A DNA stretch of 46,767 bases from Fibrobacter sp. (GTDB lineage Bacteria; Fibrobacterota; Fibrobacteria; Fibrobacterales; Fibrobacteraceae): NCBI GenBank assembly GCA_024398845.1, contig JAKSIM010000020.1:1-46767 (forward strand), read 5' to 3'. Below, piece by piece: positions 32,073 through 40,644 of this stretch. Made by a program: the position numbers and the translations under genes. The notes under the pieces are model-generated. The model was not told the origin of the DNA. It made no database searches and was given only the letters and a program-made list of their open reading frames with translations. Positions within the stretch are counted from its first letter, which is position 1. Every line of letters begins with the position of its first letter.

Positions 32073-33338
32073 TCAAGTATGGTAGTACACGGTAAGCACA
32101 TCCATACCGATTATTGCGGATTCTTTGGCAATAATTTGGACAGGAAGGTCCGGAAAGGCCAGTCCCTCGCGAATTTTGCCCGATTCGACCCCCTGGTCCA
32201 GCAAGAATTCGACCTTCGGGTCGGTAGACCGCCACAAGTCCAGACGGTTCCAAAGAGGCAGGCCCGGCGCACCCCCCGATTCAGCAAAAAGCAATGAAGC
32301 TAGACCCGCTCCAGGCTCGACCATCAAACGATGCATCCCACGATTCGAGAGGTCAGCAACCATTTCTCCCCAATTTTCCGCAAAACCTGAGTGACTCAAC
32401 AAAACGACATCGTTCAACGCCCCCAAGACGGGCTGCGCCACACACGAATAGACCATCACTCGAGATGGATTTTGGAGACCTTCCAAAAGAATCCTGGAGC
32501 GTTCCACTTCTTGAGCAGTGAACTCATGATGCCCCGCCCAGACGATTTTTACGGGATTATTCCCCTCGGCATAACGAACATCCAAGCTAGGATTATCGGC
32601 AAGGAGAGTTCCCGCCCCCACAAGGACGGCATCGCTCATAGCCCGAAGTCCGTGGTTCCAGCAATTGGCGCCCTCACCCGTGATTTTTAGCGGTTGACGG
32701 GAGCCATCTGCAGCAACAAGCCCCATAAAGCCTTCTTCCGACACCGCAGATTTCACTTCAACAAAAGTACGTTTGTTACGTACAAAATAATCATACGCTT
32801 CAAAATAGCGTTCTATTTCTGCATAAACGGAATGTCCTTCGACTTCGGCTTCTTCACGAGACGTTTGCGTAGAACAACCAAAGACCTTGCATTCTGTAGA
32901 CGCGTCCGCCACACTTTCTAAAAAGGCTGAATCAACCATCGCACGGATGCACGCCTCCAGACCTTCAAAGACTTCTATTCCGGCGTCCTCCAAAATACGA
33001 CGGCTGTTCCCGCGCACCACGGGATTCGGGTCCGAATGAGCAAAATAAACCTGCTTGATTCCAGCATCAATGATGGCCTTGGTGCAGGGGGGCGTGCGGC
33101 CATAATGGCAGCAAGGTTCGAGAGTCACGAAAATGGCCGCGCCGCGGGCGAGTTCGCCCGCGTCACGCAGCGCCATAACTTCGGCATGTGCGCTCCCGGG
33201 GCGCTGCGTACGCCCCTTCCCCACAACAATTCCGTCCTTCACAACGCATGCCCCTACCGCCGGATTCGGGCGGCTTTCGCCAATGGCCAAAAAAGCCTGC
33301 GACAGCGCAAGTTGCATGTAATTCGTAAACGACTGCAT
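32073..33338 (-). CDS. ribD: Bifunctional riboflavin deaminase / reductase
   Basis: RibD deaminates and then reduces the pyrimidine intermediate of riboflavin synthesis. The N-terminal cytidine-deaminase-like domain has the zinc site HAE (51-53) and PCCHYGRTPPC (75-85). The reductase domain (about 175-421) shows GLVAADGSRQPLKITGEGANCWNH, DAVLVGAGTLLADNPSLDVR and MVEPGAGLASLLF. About 25 residues between the two domains (ASTECKVFGCSTQTSREEAEVEG) are longer than usual. It lies away from the other rib genes, beyond two FISUMP genes. Confidence 0.93.
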   Translation of the reverse strand: MQSFTNYMQLALSQAFLAIGESRPNPAVGACVVKDGIVVGKGRTQRPGSAHAEVMALRDAGELARGAAIFVTLEPCCHYGRTPPCTKAIIDAGIKQVYFAHSDPNPVVRGNSRRILEDAGIEVFEGLEACIRAMVDSAFLESVADASTECKVFGCSTQTSREEAEVEGHSVYAEIERYFEAYDYFVRNKRTFVEVKSAVSEEGFMGLVAADGSRQPLKITGEGANCWNHGLRAMSDAVLVGAGTLLADNPSLDVRYAEGNNPVKIVWAGHHEFTAQEVERSRILLEGLQNPSRVMVYSCVAQPVLGALNDVVLLSHSGFAENWGEMVADLSNRGMHRLMVEPGAGLASLLFAESGGAPGLPLWNRLDLWRSTDPKVEFLLDQGVESGKIREGLAFPDLPVQIIAKESAIIGMDVLTVYYHT

Positions 33339-33385
33339 AGGACGGCGATACGACCAACGAACGGTGAACAGCTAGCCTCCAACCA

Positions 33386-33826
33386 CTAGTTGGCCGGGAA
33401 AGCCAAGAAACCGCCGACCACGTTAAACACCTGGGTGTAACCGTTCTGAATCAAGAAATTCGAAACGGCCATGCTGCGCTTTCCGCTACGGCAGAAGATA
33501 AGCAGGTCCTTGTCCTTCGGGAATTCAGCAAGACGGTGTTCCGCTTCCTGAAGCGGAATATTGATGGAACCCGGAGCAGTCCCTTCGGCCACTTCACCCG
33601 GTGTGCGTACGTCAATAAGTACTGCACCGGCCTTTTGCATTTCAAGAGCCTTGGCCCAATCGATATTCGTGATTTGAGCCTTCGGAGCTTCGGGGGCCGG
33701 AGCCGCGGGAGCAGGAGCCACAGCAGCCGGAGCCGGAGCAGCCTCCGCTTTCTTTTCGGCGTTGGCTTCATTGCAGCCAACAAACAAGAACGTTGCACAA
33801 ATCAAGAGACCGAACATTTTTTTCAT
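33386..33826 (-). CDS. Rhodanese-domain lipoprotein
   Basis: This 146-aa protein has a lipobox ending LFVGC (Cys18), an Ala/Pro-rich spacer (about 24-48) and a single rhodanese domain (about 53-146). The domain contains VLIDVRTPGEVAEG, GSINIPLQE and the catalytic loop LIFCRSGKRS with Cys112. Such domains carry a persulfide on the cysteine. The partner is not known. It lies between ribD and a PAS-domain gene on the same strand. Confidence 0.85.
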   Translation of the reverse strand: MKKMFGLLICATFLFVGCNEANAEKKAEAAPAPAAVAPAPAAPAPEAPKAQITNIDWAKALEMQKAGAVLIDVRTPGEVAEGTAPGSINIPLQEAEHRLAEFPKDKDLLIFCRSGKRSMAVSNFLIQNGYTQVFNVVGGFLAFPAN

Positions 33827-33846
33827 TTTTTATTCCTTTTTTTTAG

Positions 33847-35127
33847 TTAAATCTCGTCAGTAAAGTCCCTGCGATCAAGCAGAATGTAAATGGCGATAGC
33901 GCCCCTGGTAAGGTTGTCATCCTTCTTTACAGGAATCGCATTGAACATCAACAAACGATCTTCGCGATCAAAACCGCCCTTCCAGGCGATACTTCGCCCC
34001 GTATCAAAAACTTCCAATAAAATCTTGGACATGTAGGTCAGGAACTTTTTACCAACCACCTGTTCCAGACTCTTTCCTAAAGTCTCTTTGGGGTTAATAA
34101 TCTGGAAGTCCGTTGCAAAGGCTTGGTTACAAGCTTGAATTTTAAAGTCCCTATCCACATGAACGAAACGAACATCCGGGAAAGACATCGCCACAGACTG
34201 CATATAAGTGGTTCCATTATCATCCCCAAAAACAGAATTGTCAAGAACGACATCCATGCGTCGGGCCGTTCCCTGCAAAACCAAGCGGTTGGACTCATCC
34301 GTACAAAGTTTTCCGCGCAAACCATACCAGACAAGCGTATTCTCGGGTCCATAAAAACGCACCTTGAGGGTTTCAAACGGGTCCCCGCGGAACCCGAAGT
34401 TACGGTAGTCCTTCACGCGTTCATTGAGTACCGAATCTAAAAGAGCGTAATCACCATCGGGCATCAGCTTGTGAATATCCACAGTTCCCACCGACTGCGG
34501 AATCACGCGATGTTCCTCGTCCATCATCGGGGTAAGCAGTTTCATGCTGCGTTCTTCAACGTCAAAACTCCAAAGGAAGTCTCCCGTATTGCGCAAAAGC
34601 GATTGAAAGCGGTCTTCCAAAATTTCCTTTTCAATACGGTTTTCATTTTCCTTGGAAATATTTTTCACAAAGCATACATAATAAAGCTCTTCGGAACTTA
34701 CCTTCTGGAGCGAAATGCGCATTTCGTACCACAGGGACTTGGAACCCGAGGCATCGTCAAAACGGTTCTCGGACTGAATCGAAAACAGGAACGGCATTTC
34801 AAGATGCTTTTCTATTTCATCGAAATAGGTACGCATGCGATTCCAGCTGCTGGTTCCAAGAATCTCGGAAAAAGTACGTCCGCGACTCAACTGGTCAAAA
34901 AGCGGGTCAGACATATAAAGCGGAAGACCGTACAAGAAATCCATCTTTTGCGACAAAACCACAATGTACTCGTTCAGGTTTCCCCAAAAGCGTTTATACA
35001 ACTTCTGCTTATTATGGTTATCGCGAAGGAGCAATACCGTCACCACCGTCGATATTAACAAAAGAACGCAAAGGAACGCCCAAATAATATTCGGCGTAAA
35101 ACTATTGACTTCGACAACAGATTGCAT
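33847..35127 (-). CDS. Membrane-anchored PAS-like sensor without output domain
   Basis: This 426-aa protein has one N-terminal transmembrane helix (about 13-35) and three weak PAS-like segments: about 45-160, 165-290 (NTGDFLWSFDVEERSMKLL) and 305-426 (VRFVHVDRDFKIQACNQAFA). The last contains the TGRSIAWKGGFDREDRLLMFNAIPV block of a PAS core. No histidine kinase, GGDEF, EAL or HTH follows, and the protein simply ends at FTDEI. It may sense a ligand and act through a partner. Function unknown. The gene before it encodes a predicted barrel protein. Confidence 0.65.
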   Translation of the reverse strand: MQSVVEVNSFTPNIIWAFLCVLLLISTVVTVLLLRDNHNKQKLYKRFWGNLNEYIVVLSQKMDFLYGLPLYMSDPLFDQLSRGRTFSEILGTSSWNRMRTYFDEIEKHLEMPFLFSIQSENRFDDASGSKSLWYEMRISLQKVSSEELYYVCFVKNISKENENRIEKEILEDRFQSLLRNTGDFLWSFDVEERSMKLLTPMMDEEHRVIPQSVGTVDIHKLMPDGDYALLDSVLNERVKDYRNFGFRGDPFETLKVRFYGPENTLVWYGLRGKLCTDESNRLVLQGTARRMDVVLDNSVFGDDNGTTYMQSVAMSFPDVRFVHVDRDFKIQACNQAFATDFQIINPKETLGKSLEQVVGKKFLTYMSKILLEVFDTGRSIAWKGGFDREDRLLMFNAIPVKKDDNLTRGAIAIYILLDRRDFTDEI

Positions 35128-35164
35128 TCACATTCTCCATAAACAACGGACAACCCTAAAATAA

Positions 35165-35869
35165 TCATTTTTTTAAGGTTTTGACCAGCCAAAGAGCATT
35201 CCAGTCCAAATCTTCGCCACCCATTAGCCTTGAACCGCCCAAATTCCACCCATCAAGGTTCAAACTCGCCCCGAGGGATACCGCAAAACCGGGCGCACGA
35301 AAGCGAGACTCTACACAAACGTACGAAAAACAGAGCGAATACCCGAACACCGTGTAATCCTGTTTCCAGTTCGCCATCACACAAAAACTGGAAGAAGGCG
35401 TCCAAAAGAGCGCCGCCGAAGGTTCAGGCCCTTCGTCAGCAAATCCCCCGACATCAACGGCAAGCAGCAAAGAACGGAATCGTGCCAGGGCCCTGACGTC
35501 AAAAAAATGACGCGTCCAAAAATCGCCACCAGGATTCCACTCCATCGAAAGCGCATAGCCCGCCCCAAAGCCAAAGTAATCCCACACTAAAGAGGATTCC
35601 AAATACCCCCGACTCACGGCGTAAAGGGAATCGAGTTCCCCATAATCGTAAACAAAGGCGCCACGATACCTCCTGTACTCCCAGTTGGCAAAAGCCGAAT
35701 AATGAGATTCATCAACATCTTTGCCCAAAGTACCGTACGCGACACCAAAACCGGGAGCACCATAGGCGTTCAGAACACTGGACCACGCAAAAGGCGAAAC
35801 AGGAGAAGGCTCTGCTGGCGACAGCGAAAACGCCTTGGCCCACACGCAGCACAAACAAATTAACACCAT
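35165..35869 (-). CDS. Predicted outer-membrane beta-barrel-like protein, function unknown
   Basis: This 234-aa protein has a signal peptide (MVLICLCCVWAKAFS) and alternating aromatic/hydrophobic beta-strand-like segments rich in Gly and Tyr/Trp/Phe (GFGVAYGTLG, FGAGYALSMEWNPG and later FAVSLGASLNLDG). This suggests a small barrel. No family is recognised. The open frame starts at TTG 35908, but ATG 35869 sits four bases after the stop of the lamin-tail gene and leads straight into the signal peptide. The two are probably co-expressed. Confidence 0.65.
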   Translation of the reverse strand: MVLICLCCVWAKAFSLSPAEPSPVSPFAWSSVLNAYGAPGFGVAYGTLGKDVDESHYSAFANWEYRRYRGAFVYDYGELDSLYAVSRGYLESSLVWDYFGFGAGYALSMEWNPGGDFWTRHFFDVRALARFRSLLLAVDVGGFADEGPEPSAALFWTPSSSFCVMANWKQDYTVFGYSLCFSYVCVESRFRAPGFAVSLGASLNLDGWNLGGSRLMGGEDLDWNALWLVKTLKK

Positions 35870-35873
35870 CAAA

Positions 35874-37367
35874 TTACGGACGTACCACAAAACCCACCAC
35901 CTTTTCAAAAGAGCCCTGCTTAAACGACACGTAACACACCCCTATTTTGCACTTATCCTGAGCGGGAACATCAAGCCATGAAGAAGAACCCGAAGGAATC
36001 GATTGTTTCCACACGCCATGCCCTGCCGAATCCAAAAGCCGAACACGAACTTCGGACTCGCTCGTCACGAGCACCCGCAAAGGTGCCCCGCGTTTGCGCA
36101 CGACTCGTGTCGAGAGTTTGAACTTGAACGGATCCTCGTCCGTTGATTCCGACGAACTTCGCTGAAACCCCGGCGTATTTTCGGCGAGACCGAGCCGCGG
36201 GTTAAAGCCCAAAGGACAAGCCACCGTATTCTTGTTCCAAAAAGCGCTATCCACAGGAGTCTGGTCCACGCACAACGTAAGACTCCCTGCCGTATTGTTC
36301 AAAAAGCCAAGCGAAGCAAAAAAGATTCGCACATCCGAGAATCCCAGCTGTTCTCGCAAACCCGCCGTATCCTTGGTAATCAAGACGCTCTCGTAGGGTT
36401 GCAGAGAATCTGGCAAGCCGCCCCAGGCATTACCGCGACCGCAAAAACTCAACCGCGAAAGCGGTAACGCCGCTTTGGAGGCATTATACACTTCCACCCA
36501 TTCGGGCAAGGGTTCTTCGGGGCAATGGTGAACTTCGGATATTACCACAGGAGCGTTTCCAGGAACAACGAACAAAGAATCAAGCGTGTCGTTCGCAGGA
36601 GCCGCATCCATAGGCAAAATCAGCCGGACCCACGCCGACCCGCGTGTTCGGACGTCAAAAGAAAATGTTCCCGACAAGAGCGTTTCACTTGAGCGCCACA
36701 AGCCCGTTCCCAAGTCAAGCACTTCCAGCGAAGCCTTTGCAGAGTCACAGCCCGTCAAAAAACCGCGAAGCGACCATTCGCCATCGGCATATTTTGCGCG
36801 TCCCCAAGAAAGGCCGCAATCCTGAATGCCAATTTCGTAATCCGCATTCGCCGTTCCAAACGTTTCTTTCGAGAGAACCCAGTCGTCACCCTCGCCCACC
36901 CGCTGGAACGAGGAACCTTCCTTTGGAATCGAGAGCGAAACGGAATCCGCGCAAGATCCCGCCCAAAGTTTCCAATAACTTTCACGAGAATTCGGGAGCG
37001 TCAAGGTTCCAAGCAACCCGCACGCGAGGGAATCTCGCTTAGGACACTGCGTACTATCGTGGACCAGCACCATGCGGTTCGCGTTCCGCGGGAACCTAAA
37101 GGCGAGAGCTGCCTTTTCTTCGAACCGTACATAAAGTGAATCCGCACGAAATTCGTCAAACCGAATTTCGACAAATTCACCCTCGTTATCGCTCACAAAC
37201 TTTGGGTCCGGGAAAATTTCCACGAACATCGGGCAAGCCCAAACAAAGCCAATGAGCCAAAAGCAGCAGGCGCAAAAAATGCAGCGCAGCCTCTTAATAC
37301 AGCGCAACCCATTTACACTGCACAGTTTTTTAACACCGCGCAGTCCTTTTTTATGCAAAGAACGCAA
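35874..37367 (-). CDS. Secreted lamin-tail-domain protein
   Basis: This 497-aa protein has a hydrophobic signal-like segment (CIFCACCFWLIGFVWAC, about 29-45) and a first beta domain starting MFVEIFPDPKFVSDNEGEFVEIR, which looks lamin-tail-like. A second lamin-tail domain follows at about 268-380 (PVVISEVHHCP, EWVEVYNASKAALPLSRL). The C-terminal ~70 residues have the VRVRLLDSAGHGVWKQ and CYVSFKQGSF pattern of sorting-type tails. The start is uncertain because the frame opens at TTG 37367 and the first 30 codons are a degenerate TGCGCTGTATTAA-like repeat. There is no ATG before the signal sequence. Confidence 0.75.
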   Translation of the reverse strand: MRSLHKKGLRGVKKLCSVNGLRCIKRLRCIFCACCFWLIGFVWACPMFVEIFPDPKFVSDNEGEFVEIRFDEFRADSLYVRFEEKAALAFRFPRNANRMVLVHDSTQCPKRDSLACGLLGTLTLPNSRESYWKLWAGSCADSVSLSIPKEGSSFQRVGEGDDWVLSKETFGTANADYEIGIQDCGLSWGRAKYADGEWSLRGFLTGCDSAKASLEVLDLGTGLWRSSETLLSGTFSFDVRTRGSAWVRLILPMDAAPANDTLDSLFVVPGNAPVVISEVHHCPEEPLPEWVEVYNASKAALPLSRLSFCGRGNAWGGLPDSLQPYESVLITKDTAGLREQLGFSDVRIFFASLGFLNNTAGSLTLCVDQTPVDSAFWNKNTVACPLGFNPRLGLAENTPGFQRSSSESTDEDPFKFKLSTRVVRKRGAPLRVLVTSESEVRVRLLDSAGHGVWKQSIPSGSSSWLDVPAQDKCKIGVCYVSFKQGSFEKVVGFVVRP

Positions 37368-37440
37368 AAATCACCCCCTGGGGGTGTCCCGATTCCACCG
37401 CCGGCCAAGCCGGGCGCCGCCCAAAGGAGCAGTTTCGGGA

Positions 37441-38361
37441 TCAGTCGACCGAGTGGTCGCCTGGAAGCATATAGGCAAGCGGGTTCACCGGGCTATTGTT
37501 GACCCAGACCTCGTAATGGAGGTGCGGGCCCACAGAACGGCCGGTATTACCCATATAACCAATTATTTGATAACGGTGTACAAACTGGCCCGGCTGCACC
37601 AGCATCATCTGCATGTGGCCATAGCGGGTTTTGATCCCGTTTCCGTGGTTCAAAGTCACGAAGTTACCAAAAGTCGAACTCAGCTGGGCGATTTCCACAG
37701 CGCCATCGGCTGCCGCAAAAATCGGAGTCCAGCGGTCATTTGCAATATCGACACCCTGGTGCATTTTTCCAACTTCTCCCGTCACCGGGTGAATACGCGG
37801 ACCAAAAGCAGAAGCGTAGCGGCCGCGCGTCGGAGAAATGGACGGAACATAACGCCACATGGCCTGGTTCTGCCCAATGTAATCGGTCAGGGAGGCGAAC
37901 GAAGAACCGTTGTTGCTCAATTTGCCCTGCAACTGATTTGCAGTTTCACGCAAAACGGCCATTTTTTCAAAAACCGGCGAGGAACGGCGAAGAAGGGCCG
38001 AGTCAGGAGACAAGGCGCCGCCCGTCGCAAGTTCACGGGATTCGGAATCCGGAATCGGAAGGCCAAACTTGGAATGGAGGCGCTGTTCATCCCTCAAAAA
38101 GTCCGCAGAAGTCCCCGACAGGTAGTCCAGGGTCCCTTCAATCTGCGAAAGTTCGTTATTCAAGTCGGCACGATCGCCCAACACGTGGTTCAACACACCG
38201 TCATACACGGTCGTCGTCGAAAGCTGAACCAAAAGAAGAGCAAGGCCAACCAACACCAGAATACGCAAAACGGGCCAGCCTTTAAACAAAAAGGCCGGAA
38301 CGTGCAAAGTCACGGACTTTGACGAATTCTGAAAGTGTATTGTGGTCTTATAAAACTTCAC
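37441..38361 (-). CDS. M23-family peptidase (LytM-type peptidoglycan hydrolase)
   Basis: This 306-aa protein has one N-terminal transmembrane segment (VLRILVLVGLALLLVQL), a coiled region (about 50-150) and a C-terminal M23 domain. The zinc ligands are in MHQGVDIAN (His, Asp) and VGPHLHYEVW (second His of HLH), with the GNGIKTRYGHM strand between. It should cut peptide cross-bridges in the wall or activate amidases. FGPRIHPVTGE is typical. The frame opens at TTG 38397, but the GTG at 38361 giving MKFYKTTIHF is more likely. Confidence 0.9.
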   Translation of the reverse strand: MKFYKTTIHFQNSSKSVTLHVPAFLFKGWPVLRILVLVGLALLLVQLSTTTVYDGVLNHVLGDRADLNNELSQIEGTLDYLSGTSADFLRDEQRLHSKFGLPIPDSESRELATGGALSPDSALLRRSSPVFEKMAVLRETANQLQGKLSNNGSSFASLTDYIGQNQAMWRYVPSISPTRGRYASAFGPRIHPVTGEVGKMHQGVDIANDRWTPIFAAADGAVEIAQLSSTFGNFVTLNHGNGIKTRYGHMQMMLVQPGQFVHRYQIIGYMGNTGRSVGPHLHYEVWVNNSPVNPLAYMLPGDHSVD

Positions 38362-38492
38362 GAGTTTGAAAAATAGTAAAAAGCCCCAAAAATGCAAATA
38401 AAGACCACTTATTTAGCGTAAAACACGACAAAAAGGGCTTTTTTTTACAAAAAACGGGACAAAGTGAGAGAAAAGTTACCTAACCCCATGTG

Positions 38493-39254
38493 CTAGACGG
38501 GGTTATCTATATCAACAAAGGAGGCCGGCACCCCGAGTTCGTCCTGGATTTTTTGCGCCAGGGCGCGCACACCAAAGACCTCGGTCCGGTGGTGACCCGC
38601 CGAAATGAGGTTAAAACCGAGTTCTTCGCAAGTTATCGGGACCGATTCCTTGATTTCACCCGTCACAAAGGCGTCGCAGCCAAAGTCCAGCGCCTCCTCG
38701 ACGCCACTCGCCCCGCTGCCACTGCAAATGGCCACACGCTTGACGCTCTCGGACCCGTAAAGAAGCTTATTCTGCACCCCATGCGAGAATGCCCTCTCCG
38801 CCACAGCGACGAACTCCGCCTGCGAAAGCGGATTTGCGAACTCCGCAATCCAGCCTACCGGACGTTCGCCTTCGCGCATAAAGCCGTCCACAATGTTTAG
38901 ACCCATCGCCTTCGCGATAAGCGCGTTGTTCCCGACTTCCGGGTGCCCGTCCAGCGGGAGGTGGAACCCGTAAAGACTGATCCCGTGCTGCATCAGGCGG
39001 CGCATGCGTTCACCGAACTTGCCCGTAAGCACACGGTCCTCGCCCTTCCAAAAACCGTTCGGGTGATGGACAATAATACAGTCGGCGTGATTCTCGATGG
39101 CGGCATCGATCAGGCGGTCGCGGAAACTGACCCCCGTCACCACGCGAGTCACCTGGTCCCCCGCTTCCACGCAAAGACCATCTACGCAATAATCCCTGAA
39201 CAACTGGGGTTCCAAAAGGTTATCTAGCCAAAATGAAAATTCAGATAGTTTCAT
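38493..39254 (-). CDS. Nif3-like dinuclear metal centre protein
   Basis: This 253-aa protein matches the Nif3/YbgI family, a ring-shaped hexamer with a two-metal site, often called GTP cyclohydrolase I type 2, although the true reaction is unsettled. The metal ligands are visible: CIIVHHPNGFW (two His near 63-64), HLPLDGHPEVGNN and the C-terminal SAGHHRTEVFG. Length is normal. It is divergent from metK by 145 bases. Confidence 0.9.
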   Translation of the reverse strand: MKLSEFSFWLDNLLEPQLFRDYCVDGLCVEAGDQVTRVVTGVSFRDRLIDAAIENHADCIIVHHPNGFWKGEDRVLTGKFGERMRRLMQHGISLYGFHLPLDGHPEVGNNALIAKAMGLNIVDGFMREGERPVGWIAEFANPLSQAEFVAVAERAFSHGVQNKLLYGSESVKRVAICSGSGASGVEEALDFGCDAFVTGEIKESVPITCEELGFNLISAGHHRTEVFGVRALAQKIQDELGVPASFVDIDNPV

Positions 39255-39366
39255 GGTTTAAATTTAACATTAAATCCCCAAAAACGTTTTTTTACCATAA
39301 AATGAGGCAACAATCATTGTCAACCTTTATGCGTTTTTATACATTTATGCATAGATTTATCGAAAC

Positions 39367-39378
39367 GCCACATGTGGC
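39367..39378. promoter_or_regulatory. 12-bp palindrome before metK
   Basis: GCCACATGTGGC is a perfect palindrome 22 bases upstream of the metK ATG in the divergent region with the Nif3-like gene. It could be an operator. No SAM riboswitch is present. Confidence 0.3.
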
Positions 39379-39399
39379 AACATTTCCATAGGAATATAT

Positions 39400-40593
39400 A
39401 TGGCACATTATCTGTTTACTTCCGAATCCGTGTCCAAGGGTCACCCGGACAAGGTCTGCGACCAAATCTCCGACGCCATCCTCGACGCTTGCCTTGCGCA
39501 AGACCCGAACAGCCGCGTCGCTTGCGAAACGCTCGTGAGCACGGGCCTCGTGGTGATCAGTGGCGAAATCACGACCAAGGCCGTGATTGACTACCAGCAG
39601 ATTGCAAGGAAGACCATCAAGGGAATCGGATACGTGAATCCGGAACTCGCCTTTGACTACAAGGGCTGCTCCGTGCTCGTCGCGATGGACAAGCAGAGCC
39701 CGGATATCGCACAGGGCGTCGACGCAAAGGCTGCCGCCGGTAAGGACGGCGCAGAACAGGGTGCCGGCGACCAGGGCATGATGTTCGGTTTCGCCTGCGA
39801 CGACACCAAGGAATTGATGCCGCTCCCGATCAGCCTCGCCCACAAGCTCATGGAAAAAATCCAGGAACTCCGCGAAAAGGGCAAAATCAAGTGGCTCCGC
39901 CCGGACGCCAAGTCCCAGGTCACCGTGGAATACGACGAAAACGACCGCCCGGTGCGCGTGCAGAACGTGGTGATTTCCACCCAGCACGACGAATTCGTGA
40001 ACGGCAAGGAACTCAAGCCCGCCACCATCAAGAAGGTGATTTACGAAGAACTCATCAAGAAGGTGATTCCCTCTAAGCTCCTCGACAAGAAGACCGAAAT
40101 CCTCGTGAACCCGACCGGCAAGTTCGTGATCGGCGGCCCCCACGGCGACTGCGGCCTCACCGGTCGTAAGATTATCGTCGACACCTACGGCGGCATGGGT
40201 CGCCATGGCGGTGGCGCATTCAGCGGCAAGGACCCCTCGAAGGTGGACCGCAGCGGCGCATACGCAGCCCGCTACGTGGCAAAGAACATCGTGGCGGCAG
40301 GCCTCGCCCGCCGTTGCGAAGTGCAGGTTGCCTACGCTATCGGTTACCCGAAGCCGGTTTCCGTTCTCGTGAACACCTTCGGTACAGGCAAGATTAGCGA
40401 CCGCGACATCGAAGCCCTCGTTCCGCAATTCTTCGACCTCTCTCCGGCAGGCATCGTGAAGATGCTTGACTTGAAGAAGCCGGGCTACCAGGCAACCGCC
40501 GCCCTCGGCCACTTCGGCCGCACCGGCGCCCGCTTCACCTGGGAAAAGACCGACAAGGCTGCCGGCTTGAAGGCCGCCGCTAAGATCAAGTAA
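39400..40593 (+). CDS. metK: S-adenosylmethionine synthase
   Basis: MetK makes S-adenosylmethionine from methionine and ATP. The 397 aa show GHPDK (14-18), [25 protein letters not shown] and [41 protein letters not shown] completes the family signature. Length is normal. AGGAA precedes the ATG at a good distance. Codon use is strongly biased (AAG, CTC, GGC, ATC), as expected of a highly expressed gene. It ends in a strong terminator shared with the convergent Mur ligase gene. Confidence 0.97.
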   Translation: MAHYLFTSESVSKGHPDKVCDQISDAILDACLAQDPNSRVACETLVSTGLVVISGEITTKAVIDYQQIARKTIKGIGYVNPELAFDYKGCSVLVAMDKQSPDIAQGVDAKAAAGKDGAEQGAGDQGMMFGFACDDTKELMPLPISLAHKLMEKIQELREKGKIKWLRPDAKSQVTVEYDENDRPVRVQNVVISTQHDEFVNGKELKPATIKKVIYEELIKKVIPSKLLDKKTEILVNPTGKFVIGGPHGDCGLTGRKIIVDTYGGMGRHGGGAFSGKDPSKVDRSGAYAARYVAKNIVAAGLARRCEVQVAYAIGYPKPVSVLVNTFGTGKISDRDIEALVPQFFDLSPAGIVKMLDLKKPGYQATAALGHFGRTGARFTWEKTDKAAGLKAAAKIK

Positions 40594-40615
40594 AACGATT
40601 TTACAAAAAGCAAAG

Positions 40616-40644
40616 CGACTCGTTTGAAACGAGTCGTTTTTTTT
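40616..40644. terminator. Terminator between metK and the Mur ligase gene
   Basis: CGACTCGTTT and AAACGAGTCG form a perfect 10-bp stem followed by eight T residues on the plus strand. It stops metK and overlaps the stop codon of the convergent gene. The minus side is less clear. Confidence 0.9.

Noticed and set aside
39255..39399. SAM riboswitch before metK
   Set aside because: No SAM-I, SAM-II or SAM-III type core was recognised. Only a palindrome and AT-rich sequence are there.
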